Shown in pieces: positions 20,455 through 28,224 of a stretch of DNA of 33,575 nt; the stretch's first letter is position 1; the number at the start of each line of letters is the position of its first letter. This DNA comes from JALZAA01 sp035316025. Its GTDB lineage: Bacteria > Actinomycetota > Acidimicrobiia > IMCC26256 > JACDBD01. The translations under genes were made by a program, and so were the position numbers. The stretch is taken from NCBI GenBank assembly GCA_035316025.1, contig DATFXL010000031.1, positions 1 to 33,575 on the forward strand, read 5' to 3'. A model generated the notes under the pieces. The model worked only from the letters and a program-made list of their open reading frames with translations, was not told the DNA's origin and did not search any database.

Positions 20455-20483
20455 TTGACGATGACCATCAGGCCGCCGATAAT
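20455..20483 (+). promoter_or_regulatory. Strong sigma-70 type promoter of padR-ino1
   Basis: TTGACG (20455-20460) and GATAAT (20478-20483) are separated by exactly 17 nt, the best consensus promoter in the window. The expected start near 20490 falls in the palindrome at 20488-20512. Confidence 0.75.
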
Positions 20484-20487
20484 GGGT

Positions 20488-20512
20488 CCCCGATATATCG
20501 GGGCGATATATC
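20488..20512 (+). promoter_or_regulatory. Palindromic operator, probably for PadR autoregulation
   Basis: CCCCGATATATCGGGG is a perfect 16-bp palindrome, and a second CGATATATC follows at once at 20504-20512. It sits directly downstream of the -10 box and about 30 nt before the padR start. PadR-family repressors typically bind AT-rich palindromes over their own promoters. Binding is inferred. Confidence 0.7.
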
Positions 20513-20543
20513 CGCCTCGCCCAGCGTCAGGACGGAGCCGGTC

Positions 20544-21172
20544 GTGCTCGAACTCGCCATCCTCGGCTTGCTCAAGGAGCAGCCCCTGCACGGCTACGAG
20601 CTGAAGAAGCGCCTGGGCGAGACGCTCGGCTTCCTTTGGGGCGTCTCGTACGGGTCGCTGTATCCCGCGCTGCGGCGCCTCGAGCGAGCAGGCTCCATCG
20701 AGATCGTGGCGCCCAGAGCGGCGGCGCCGGCGCCGGTCGCGATGCCGGCGACGGGCTCGATCGACGGCGAGACCGCCGCAGCCCGGCTCCGGCGGCTGCC
20801 CAAGCCGACCCGGCGCACCCGCAAGCAGTACCGCCTGACCCCCCGCGGCGACGAGCTCTTCGCCGAGCTGCTCACCGGCGACGACGCGCCGGGCGCCGAC
20901 GAGGAAAAGGCCTTCGCTCTCAAGTTCGCGTTCTGCCGGCACCTGGCGAGCGACGCTCGCCTCGCGCTCCTCGAGCGCCGCCGAGCGGGACTGCAGGAGC
21001 GCCTCGCCCGGGCCCGGGGCACGACCCCGCACCGGGGCGACCGCTACATCCGGTCCCTCGCGGACCACCGCACGGAATCCACCGCGCGCGACCTCGCTTG
21101 GCTGGACGAGCTCATCGCCGCCGAGCGGCGCGCGGCTCACCCCGAACCAACACAGGAAGGAGCGACGGCATC

Positions 21173-21176
<4 letters not shown>
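20544..21176 (+). CDS. PadR family transcriptional regulator
   Basis: A 210-residue regulator. Residues 1-100 are a PadR winged helix (VLELAILGLLKEQPLHGYELKKRLGETLG, VSYGSLYPALRRLERAGSIE, then RKQYRLTPRGDELF). An Ala/Pro-rich insert lies between the wing strands at about 54-90. The C-terminal helices (AFCRHLASDARLALLERRRAGLQERL, ARDLAWLDELIAAERR) form the dimer arm. GTG 20544 has GGAG 6 nt upstream. Its stop overlaps the ino1 start (ATGA), and the pair matches mycobacterial Rv0047c-ino1. It probably represses its own operon through the GATATATC palindrome; the inducer is unknown. Confidence 0.92.
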
Positions 21177-22246
<1,070 letters not shown>

Positions 22247-22282
22247 CCTTCGGCGCGCAGTGCGCGGCCGACCGGGGGTCGC

Positions 22283-22288
22283 CACAAT
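22283..22288 (+). promoter_or_regulatory. Possible -10 box for the methyltransferase gene
   Basis: CACAAT ends 6 nt before GTG 22295, with no ribosome-binding site. It departs from TANNNT at the first position. Confidence 0.3.
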
Positions 22289-22294
22289 GAGCAC

Positions 22295-23008
22295 GTGACG
22301 AACACCGAGAGCTGGGACCGCATCGCGGCCCAGCGAGCGGCGAGCGCCCCGTCCGAGGTCGTGCACTACGGGCCCGAGGGCCCGACCGAGGACGACCTCC
22401 GCCTCATCGGCGACGTCTCGGGGAAGCGGGTCCTCGACCTCGGGTGCGGTGACGGTCACGCGGCAGTCACGTTCGCCCGGAAGGGCGCCACGACGATCGC
22501 CGTGGACGCGTCCGTTCGGATGCTCGACCGCGCCCGAACGCTCGCCGAGCACGCCGCCGTGCGGGTGGAGTGGCACCAGGGAGACGTGGCCGACCTCGCG
22601 TTCCTCCGGGCGGAGTCGATCGACATCGTCTTCAGCGCATACTCACTGGGCGAGGTCGGCGATCTCCACCGCGTCTTCCGGCAGGCGCACCGCGTGCTCA
22701 AGAACCGCGGCGCGTTCATCTTCTCGTACGAACACCCGATCGGCCTGTGCGTCGGCCGCGAGCCGCCCGAGACGCCATCGACGCCGATCAGCCGGGTCGT
22801 CCGCATGTCGTACTTCACCGACGAACCCGTGACCGTCGAACGAGACGGCCAACCGATCCGGGTGTACGTGCGGACGGTCAGCGAGGTGTTTCACGCTCTG
22901 AGCCGGGGTGGGTTCCGCGTCGAGGTCGTCGCCGAGCCGCGTCCGGCCGGTTCGGACGCGCTCGTGCCCCGCACGATCGTCTGGCGCGGGCGCAAGGAGG
23001 GCCTCTGA
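22295..23008 (+). CDS. Class I SAM-dependent methyltransferase
   Basis: A 237-residue methyltransferase. Motif I is VLDLGCGDGHAAVTFARKG (about 46-64), followed by the acidic strand end TIAVDASVRMLDRAR, EWHQGDVADLAF and the post-motif DIVFSAYSLGEVGDLHRVFRQAHRVLKNRGAFIFSYEHP. The N-terminal NTESWDRIAAQRAASAPSEVVHYGP helix is common in small-molecule methyltransferases (UbiE/Methyltransf_11 type). Substrate unknown. It follows ino1 by 48 nt and converges on the CCA-adding enzyme gene with a 9-nt gap. Confidence 0.88.
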   Translation: MTNTESWDRIAAQRAASAPSEVVHYGPEGPTEDDLRLIGDVSGKRVLDLGCGDGHAAVTFARKGATTIAVDASVRMLDRARTLAEHAAVRVEWHQGDVADLAFLRAESIDIVFSAYSLGEVGDLHRVFRQAHRVLKNRGAFIFSYEHPIGLCVGREPPETPSTPISRVVRMSYFTDEPVTVERDGQPIRVYVRTVSEVFHALSRGGFRVEVVAEPRPAGSDALVPRTIVWRGRKEGL

Positions 23009-23017
23009 GCGGAGTCG

Positions 23018-24433
23018 TCAGCGGGTTGGTTCGATGCCCCGCTCACGCGCCCACGCGGCGAGCCGGCGGTAGGCCTCGTCCTCGCCCATCGGGCCCTCGT
23101 CGAGGCGGATCTCGAGGAGGTGATCGAGCGCCTCGCCGACGAGCGGACCCGGCTCCATACCGAGGAACGCCATCACTTGCCGGCCGTCGAGCGGCGGCCG
23201 AATGCGATCGAGTTCCTCCTGCTCGCGCAGCTGCGCGACGCGCGCTTCGAGCTCGTCGATACGCCGGTTCAGCGCACGCGCCTTCGCCTTGTTGCGTGTG
23301 GTGCAGTCCTGTCGCACGAGGTGGTTGAGCGGCTCCAGCAGCGGACCGGCGTCGCGGACGTAGCGGCGCACGGCGCGGTCGGTCCATCCCATCGAATACG
23401 TGTGGACGCGCAGGTGGAGATAGACGAGACGGGCGACGTCCTCGACCACCTCGTTCGGGAAGTGCAGCGCGCGCAGTCGCTCCTCCGCCATGCGCGCGCC
23501 GACGACTTCGTGATGGTGGAAGCTGACACCACCGGGCCCGACCGAACGCGTCTTGGGCTTGCCGATGTCGTGGAGAAGGGCGGCGAGCCGCATGCGCAGC
23601 TCGGGGCGCGTCTTGCGCACCACCGCGATCGTGTGGGCGAGCACGTCCTTGTGTTGGTGGATGGGATCCTGCTCGAGCTGCATCGCATTCAGCTCCGGCA
23701 GGAACTCGTCGGAGAGGCCGGTTTGGCACAGGAACCACAAGCCCGCCGACGGGTCCGGCAGCAACAGCAGCTTGGTGAGCTCGTCGCGGATGCGCTCGGC
23801 GCTGACGATCTCCATGCGGCCGTGCAGCTCGTCGACGGCGGCGACGAGCTCCGGGACCGGCTCGAGCTCGAACGCGGCCAGGAACCGCGCCGCCCGCATC
23901 ATGCGCAACGGGTCATCGAGGAACGACACCTCCGGCGTGAGTGGCGTGCGCAGCCGCTTGGCTGCCAGATCGGCCGCGCCGTCGAACGGGTCCACGAGCT
24001 CCGGGTCGGGAAGGCGCAGGGCCATGGCGTTGATCGTGAAATCCCGCCGCGACAGGTCCGTCTCGATGTCGTCGGCGAAGGCCACCTCGGGCTTGCGGCT
24101 CTCGGGGCGGTACACCTCGGCGCGGAACGTCGTGATCTCGATCCGGGTGCCGCGCTTCTCGCAGCCGACCGTGCCGAACCGCCGGCCCTGGAGCCAAACG
24201 TGGTCGGCCCAGCCGCGGACGAGGCGCTCGACCTCGTCCGGCCGGGCGTCCGTGGCCACGTCGACGTCCGGCTCCGGGTCGGGCGATCGGTCGATGAACG
24301 CGTTCCGGACGCTGCCGCCGACGAGATAGCACTGGTCCCCGCCGTCGATGAGCAGGCGCGCCAGCTCCTGGACCGGCGACGCGGGATCGAGGAGCGGCCG
24401 CAGGCGCGGCGGGATCGGGGCCACGGGATCCAT
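23018..24433 (-). CDS. pcnA: CCA tRNA nucleotidyltransferase / poly(A) polymerase family protein with HD domain
   Basis: A 471-residue class II nucleotidyltransferase, predicted to add or repair the CCA end of tRNAs; in this window tRNA-Gly lacks an encoded CCA, so such an enzyme is needed. Seen: YLVGGSVRNAF and DVDVATDA (metal-binding acids), RRDFTINAMAL, DDPLRMMRAARFLAAFEL, and an HD phosphohydrolase domain (HKDVLAHTIAVV, RLAALLHDIGKPKT, HHHEVVGARMAEERLR). ATG 24433 is chosen for family fit; the longer frame to 24514 overlaps the divergent gene. Relatives in mycobacteria (Rv3907c) are named PcnA. CCA addition is preferred over polyadenylation, but sequence alone cannot settle this. Confidence 0.92.
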   Translation of the reverse strand: MDPVAPIPPRLRPLLDPASPVQELARLLIDGGDQCYLVGGSVRNAFIDRSPDPEPDVDVATDARPDEVERLVRGWADHVWLQGRRFGTVGCEKRGTRIEITTFRAEVYRPESRKPEVAFADDIETDLSRRDFTINAMALRLPDPELVDPFDGAADLAAKRLRTPLTPEVSFLDDPLRMMRAARFLAAFELEPVPELVAAVDELHGRMEIVSAERIRDELTKLLLLPDPSAGLWFLCQTGLSDEFLPELNAMQLEQDPIHQHKDVLAHTIAVVRKTRPELRMRLAALLHDIGKPKTRSVGPGGVSFHHHEVVGARMAEERLRALHFPNEVVEDVARLVYLHLRVHTYSMGWTDRAVRRYVRDAGPLLEPLNHLVRQDCTTRNKAKARALNRRIDELEARVAQLREQEELDRIRPPLDGRQVMAFLGMEPGPLVGEALDHLLEIRLDEGPMGEDEAYRRLAAWARERGIEPTR

Positions 24434-24463
24434 TCTCGACCATCCACCACTTCGGGGACCGGG

Positions 24464-24473
24464 TTCTATACGT
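24464..24473. promoter_or_regulatory. Overlapping divergent -10 boxes (pcnA and DUF3499)
   Basis: TTCTATACGT carries TATACG on the plus strand (24467-24472), 8 nt before ATG 24481, and TATAGA on the minus strand facing pcnA. The two promoters would compete for the same bases. A leader of about 25 nt would precede pcnA. Confidence 0.45.
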
Positions 24474-24480
24474 TCGGCAC

Positions 24481-24753
24481 ATGAGGGGATGCGGGCGGCC
24501 TGGGTGCAACGCACCGGCGGCGGCGGCGATCGGCTTCGACGCGTCCCGACGGGCGGCGTGGCTCCATCCGCTCGACGAGCCCGAGGCGACGGGCCGGCTC
24601 TGCCGGGTGCACGCCGACGCCCTCCGGCCGCCGCGAGGCTGGAAGCTCTTCGACTACCGCGAGCTCGACGAGACGCAGCCCAACGTCACCGACCTGCTCG
24701 ACGCCCGCTCCCCGCTCCTCGAGCGCGCGTTCCGGGGTGCCCAGGCCAGCTAA
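24481..24753 (+). CDS. DUF3499 family protein
   Basis: A 90-residue actinobacterial protein: MRGCGRPGCNAPAAAAIGF, then AAWLHPLDEPEATGRLCRVHADALRPPRGW. The CxRxGC...L...LCxxHAxxLxxPRGW pattern matches DUF3499 and suggests a zinc site made of Cys4, Cys9, Cys41 and a nearby His. Function is unknown. It starts leaderless 8 nt after TATACG and is divergent from pcnA. Confidence 0.75.
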   Translation: MRGCGRPGCNAPAAAAIGFDASRRAAWLHPLDEPEATGRLCRVHADALRPPRGWKLFDYRELDETQPNVTDLLDARSPLLERAFRGAQAS

Positions 24754-24847
24754 CCCGACGCTTCTCCAGCTGACCCGACGCTCCTGGTGACCAGCGGGTC
24801 GCTTGCGGGCCCATGTGTCGCGTACGTCGAGAGCAGGGCGCGCGCGG

Positions 24848-24853
24848 TACCGT
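24848..24853 (+). promoter_or_regulatory. Possible -10 box of the nfeD-SPFH operon
   Basis: TACCGT would start transcription near 24860, giving a leader of about 20 nt that contains the AGGAG ribosome-binding site of the NfeD gene. Confidence 0.35.
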
Positions 24854-24880
24854 CGCGGCACAACGGCAGGAGCCGCGGCC

Positions 24881-25405
24881 ATGGACGTCAACTCTCCTGA
24901 GACCTGGCGCTGGATCTGGCTGATCGCCGTCGTGGCCTTCGCCCTGGCGGAGGTCTTCACCCCCGTCCTCTTCTTCATGCTGTCGTTCGCGATCGGCGCC
25001 GCCGCGGCGGCGGTGACGGCGTTCGCCGGTGGCGGGGCGGTCGTGCAATGGTTGCTCTTCGTCGCCGTTACCGCTGTCAGCCTCGCCGCCCTCGTGCCGC
25101 TCGGACGTCGTCTCGAGGGGCGGGACGAGATGCACCCGGTCGGGGCCCACCGGTGGGAGGGACGCACCGCCACCGTCGTGGAGGAGATCCCCGCCGGCAA
25201 GCACGCGACCGGCGTCGTCCGCATCGATCGTGAGACGTGGAAGGCCGAGACCACCAACGGTGTGGGCATCGCCGCCGGCGCCACCGTGCTCGTGACCCAC
25301 GTGACCGGCACCCGTCTCGTCGTCAGCCCGTGGCGCATCGACGTCGCGCCCCGGAGAACCACGCCCGGCGGGACCGAGCCGGGCTCGCCGTCGGCACCCG
25401 GCTGA
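24881..25405 (+). CDS. NfeD-like membrane protein
   Basis: A 174-residue short NfeD protein with two to three membrane helices (about 12-34 and 38-76) and a C-terminal OB-fold NfeD domain (HRWEGRTATVVEEIPAGKHATGVVRIDRETWKAETTNGVGIAAGATVLVTHVTGTRLVVSPW). It lacks the Clp-like protease domain of long NfeD. Such proteins work with SPFH/stomatin partners encoded next to them, as here (22-nt gap), probably in membrane microdomains. ATG 24881 has AGGAG 8 nt upstream; an earlier in-frame GTG lacks this. Confidence 0.88.
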   Translation: MDVNSPETWRWIWLIAVVAFALAEVFTPVLFFMLSFAIGAAAAAVTAFAGGGAVVQWLLFVAVTAVSLAALVPLGRRLEGRDEMHPVGAHRWEGRTATVVEEIPAGKHATGVVRIDRETWKAETTNGVGIAAGATVLVTHVTGTRLVVSPWRIDVAPRRTTPGGTEPGSPSAPG

Positions 25406-25427
25406 CGGCCGTCGCGAAGGAGCTGCC

Positions 25428-26402
25428 ATGGCAGCAATCATCGTCCTGGCCATCGTGGCCTTCCTGTTGTTCGTCCTCGCATTCACGTGCATCAAGATCG
25501 TGCGCCCGTACCAGCGCGGCGTCGTGGAGCGGCTCGGCCGGTACAAGGGCACGGTCGATCCGGGACTGCGGATCATCGTCCCCTTCGTCGACCGCGTCCA
25601 CCTGGTCGACATGCGCGAGCAGGTGGTCGAGGTACCGCCACAAGAGGTCATCACCTCCGACAACGTCGTCGTCACCGTGTACGCCGTCGTGTACCACGAA
25701 GCGACCGACGCCAAGCGGTTGATGTACAACGTCGCCAACTTCGAGCTCGCGGTCACGAAGCTCGCGCAGACGAACCTGCGCAACCTCATCGGCGACCTCG
25801 ACCTCGACGACGCGCTTACGTCGAGCGCCAAGATCAACACGCACCTGCGCGACATCCTCGACGACTCCACCGACAAGTGGGGCGTGCGCGTGGTCCGCGT
25901 CGAGATCCAGCGCATCGACCCGCCGCCGGACGTGGTGTCGTCGATGCACCACCAGATGCAAGCCGAGCGCACGCGCCGCGCCGTCGTCACCGAGGCGCAG
26001 GGCGTGCGGGAGGCCGCCGTCACGAAGGCCGAGGGCGAGAAGCAGGCCGCCATCCTCGCGGCGGGCGGGCGCGCAGAGGCGATGGAGCGCGTGGCCGATG
26101 CCGAGAAGTACCGCGCCGTCACGATCGCCGAAGGCGAGGCCGGCGCCACGCGTGCCGTCTTCTCCGCCATCCACGAAGGGGACCCGACGCCGGACCTGCT
26201 GGCGCTCAAGTACCTCGACGCGCTGCGGGGCATCGCCGACGGTCGGGCGACGAAGATCTTCCTGCCCAACGAGATGAGCGGCCTGTTCGGTGCCGTCGGC
26301 GGCCTCGCCGAGATGCTGCGCCAGCCGTCGGACGACGGCGAGCGGGCGGCGGTGGAAACCGACGGCGCCCTGAGCAGCGAAGCGGAGTCCAGCGCGAGCT
26401 AG
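25428..26402 (+). CDS. SPFH/Band 7 (stomatin-like) protein
   Basis: A 324-residue membrane scaffold. One N-terminal helix (about 3-24) is followed by an SPFH domain (KIVRPYQRGVVERLGRYKGTVDPGLRIIVPFVDRVHLVDMREQVVEVPPQEVITSDNVVVTV), the conserved DWGVRVVRVEI-like segment (here DKWGVRVVRVEIQRIDPP) and an Ala/Glu/Lys-rich coiled coil (about 183-235). Stomatin-like proteins oligomerise into large rings. The pairing with NfeD just upstream is the classic operon. AAGGAG stands 5-6 nt before the ATG. Its 3' end overlaps the convergent HDAC gene by 4 bp. Confidence 0.93.
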   Translation: MAAIIVLAIVAFLLFVLAFTCIKIVRPYQRGVVERLGRYKGTVDPGLRIIVPFVDRVHLVDMREQVVEVPPQEVITSDNVVVTVYAVVYHEATDAKRLMYNVANFELAVTKLAQTNLRNLIGDLDLDDALTSSAKINTHLRDILDDSTDKWGVRVVRVEIQRIDPPPDVVSSMHHQMQAERTRRAVVTEAQGVREAAVTKAEGEKQAAILAAGGRAEAMERVADAEKYRAVTIAEGEAGATRAVFSAIHEGDPTPDLLALKYLDALRGIADGRATKIFLPNEMSGLFGAVGGLAEMLRQPSDDGERAAVETDGALSSEAESSAS

Positions 26403-27445
26403 GTCAGCCCGGCGACCTCGCTCCAGAGGTCAGCGGCGGCGTCTACGACCTCTCTGCCGGGCCCGCCGGACGTCGGCGGCTCGACCGGCTCGGTCGCTTC
26501 GCCCACGAGCGCCGTGACCGTCGCCGCGGTGCCGTCGCGCAGCGCATCGAGGTCGTAGCCACCCTCGAGGAAGACGACGACCCGCGCCGGGCGTGGCGCC
26601 AGCTGCACCACGCGCGCCGCGAGCGCGCCATAGTCGCCGGCGGACAGGCCGAGCCCGGTGAGCGGGTCGTCCCGGTGCGCGTCGTACCCGCAGGACACGA
26701 GGATCCAGTCCGGCGTGTGGCGCGCCGCCATCGGCGCGACGAGCTCGTCGATCCCTCGGAGATAGAGGTCGCCGGTCGCGCCGGCCGGCAGCGGCACGTT
26801 GCAGGTCGCTGCGATGCCGTCGCCGGCGCCGATCTCGTCCAGCCGGCCAGTGCCGGGGTACAGCGGCCACTCGTGGAACGACACGTAGCCGACTCGACCG
26901 TCGGCGTAGAAGATGTCTTGCGTGCCGTTGCCGTGATGCGCGTCGTAGTCGACGATGAGCACCCGTGCGCCACGATCGGCGAGCGCGGCCGCGGTGATCG
27001 CGACGTTGTTGAGAAGACAAAAGCCCATCGCACGTTCCGGCAACGCGTGATGGCCGGGTGGGCGGAGGGCCAGAAAGGCAGCGCCGTCGGTCGCGCCTTG
27101 CAACGCGTCCACCGCGGCCAGGCCGGCGCCGGCGGCGCGGATCGCCGCCAACCAAGAGCCGCCGGACATGGCGGTGTCAGGGTCGATCGACCCGCCGCCG
27201 TGGTCGGCGAGCGTCCGCAGGCGCTCGATGTGACGTGGTGTGTGCACGCGGGCGATCTCCTCGGCGGTCGCGTCGCGCGGCGGCAACGGCGAGAGCAGAT
27301 CGTCGGCGGCGACACCGATGGCGCGGGCGGCACCGTCGAGACCGGCCTGCACGGCTTCGAGCCGCGCCGGCCGCTCCGGGTGTCCGCGGCCCGGGTCGTG
27401 GTCGGCAAAGCGCGGATCGGCGCCGACGAAGAGCACGAGATCCAC
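26399..27445 (-). CDS. Histone deacetylase-like amidohydrolase
   Basis: A 348-residue zinc hydrolase of the HDAC/AcuC/acetylpolyamine amidohydrolase superfamily, predicted to remove acyl groups from lysine or polyamine amines. Motifs in order: DHDPGRGHPERPARL, HTPRHIERL, LRPPGHHALPERAMGFCLLNN (catalytic His pair), VLIVDYDAHHGNGTQDIFY (zinc-binding Asp and His), SFHEWPLYPGTG, SCGYDAHRDDPLTGLGLS (second zinc Asp) and LEGGYDLDAL. The bacterial substrate is unknown. GTG 27445 fits the family's N-terminal strand. It is divergent from the GNAT acetyltransferase gene, an interesting pairing of opposite chemistries, but no functional link is shown. Confidence 0.92.
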   Translation of the reverse strand: MDLVLFVGADPRFADHDPGRGHPERPARLEAVQAGLDGAARAIGVAADDLLSPLPPRDATAEEIARVHTPRHIERLRTLADHGGGSIDPDTAMSGGSWLAAIRAAGAGLAAVDALQGATDGAAFLALRPPGHHALPERAMGFCLLNNVAITAAALADRGARVLIVDYDAHHGNGTQDIFYADGRVGYVSFHEWPLYPGTGRLDEIGAGDGIAATCNVPLPAGATGDLYLRGIDELVAPMAARHTPDWILVSCGYDAHRDDPLTGLGLSAGDYGALAARVVQLAPRPARVVVFLEGGYDLDALRDGTAATVTALVGEATEPVEPPTSGGPGREVVDAAADLWSEVAGLT

Positions 27446-27519
27446 CGTACCGCCGGCCCGGCAACTGACTCCGGCCGCCGCGCCCGTCCGAGGGTCGACG
27501 GTTACGCTCGCGCGTCGCC

Positions 27520-28224
27520 ATGTCGCCCCTGAATACCCACACCCTCCGCTGGCGGGGCGGCTGGGCGCGTATCGGCCCGTTCCGCTCGAACGGCGACGTC
27601 GCGCGCCTCACAATGGGTGTGGACGCGCCGCCGAGCGCGTCCGTGATCGAACGATGCCTGGGTGAAGCGCAGGCGCGCAGCTACAAGGCGGTGGTGACGA
27701 ACGCGCTCAGTGCGGCCGACTCGATGCCGTTCGTCGCCGCCGGCTTCTCGGTGCGCGAGCGTCTGCATCTGCTCGCCCACGACCTCCACCAGCTGCCCCC
27801 GATCGCAGGCGCGACCCGGCGCGCCCGCCGTCATGATCACGGCCCGGTGCTCGACCTCGACGCGACGGCGTTCGACGCCGAATGGCGCCTCGACGACGGC
27901 GGGCTCGCCGAAGTGTTGCGGGCGACGCCGGTGACGCGCTTTCGCGTCACCCCCGAGCTCGCTTCGACGATCTCCGGCTACGCGGTCACCGGCCGGTCGG
28001 GCCGTACGGGGTACCTACAGCGGATCGCCGTCCACGCCGACGCTCGCCGCCGCGGCCACGGCCGCGCCCTGGTCGCCGATGCGCTCCGATGGTTGAGCCG
28101 GCGTTCGGTCGATCGGGCGCTGGTGAACACGCAACTCGACAACGACGCCGCCCTCGCGCTGTACGAGTCGAGTGGCTTCCGTCGGCTCCCGGTCGGGCTG
28201 TGCGTGCTCGGGCGGACGCTGTGA
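27520..28224 (+). CDS. GNAT family N-acetyltransferase
   Basis: A 234-residue protein. The C-terminal half is a GNAT acetyltransferase: acetyl-CoA loop LQRIAVHADARRRGHGRALVADALRWL (about 168-194), then ALVNTQLDNDAALALYESSGFRR. The N-terminal half (AQARSYKAVVTNALSAADSMPFVAAGFSVRERLHLLAHDL) resembles a second, degenerate GNAT-like unit. The acceptor is unknown. TACGCT lies 11 nt before ATG 27520. Its stop overlaps the DUF6049 start (GTGA). In mycobacteria a Nudix gene (mutT4) stands at this place before the DUF6049 and murJ genes. Confidence 0.82.
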   Translation: MSPLNTHTLRWRGGWARIGPFRSNGDVARLTMGVDAPPSASVIERCLGEAQARSYKAVVTNALSAADSMPFVAAGFSVRERLHLLAHDLHQLPPIAGATRRARRHDHGPVLDLDATAFDAEWRLDDGGLAEVLRATPVTRFRVTPELASTISGYAVTGRSGRTGYLQRIAVHADARRRGHGRALVADALRWLSRRSVDRALVNTQLDNDAALALYESSGFRRLPVGLCVLGRTL

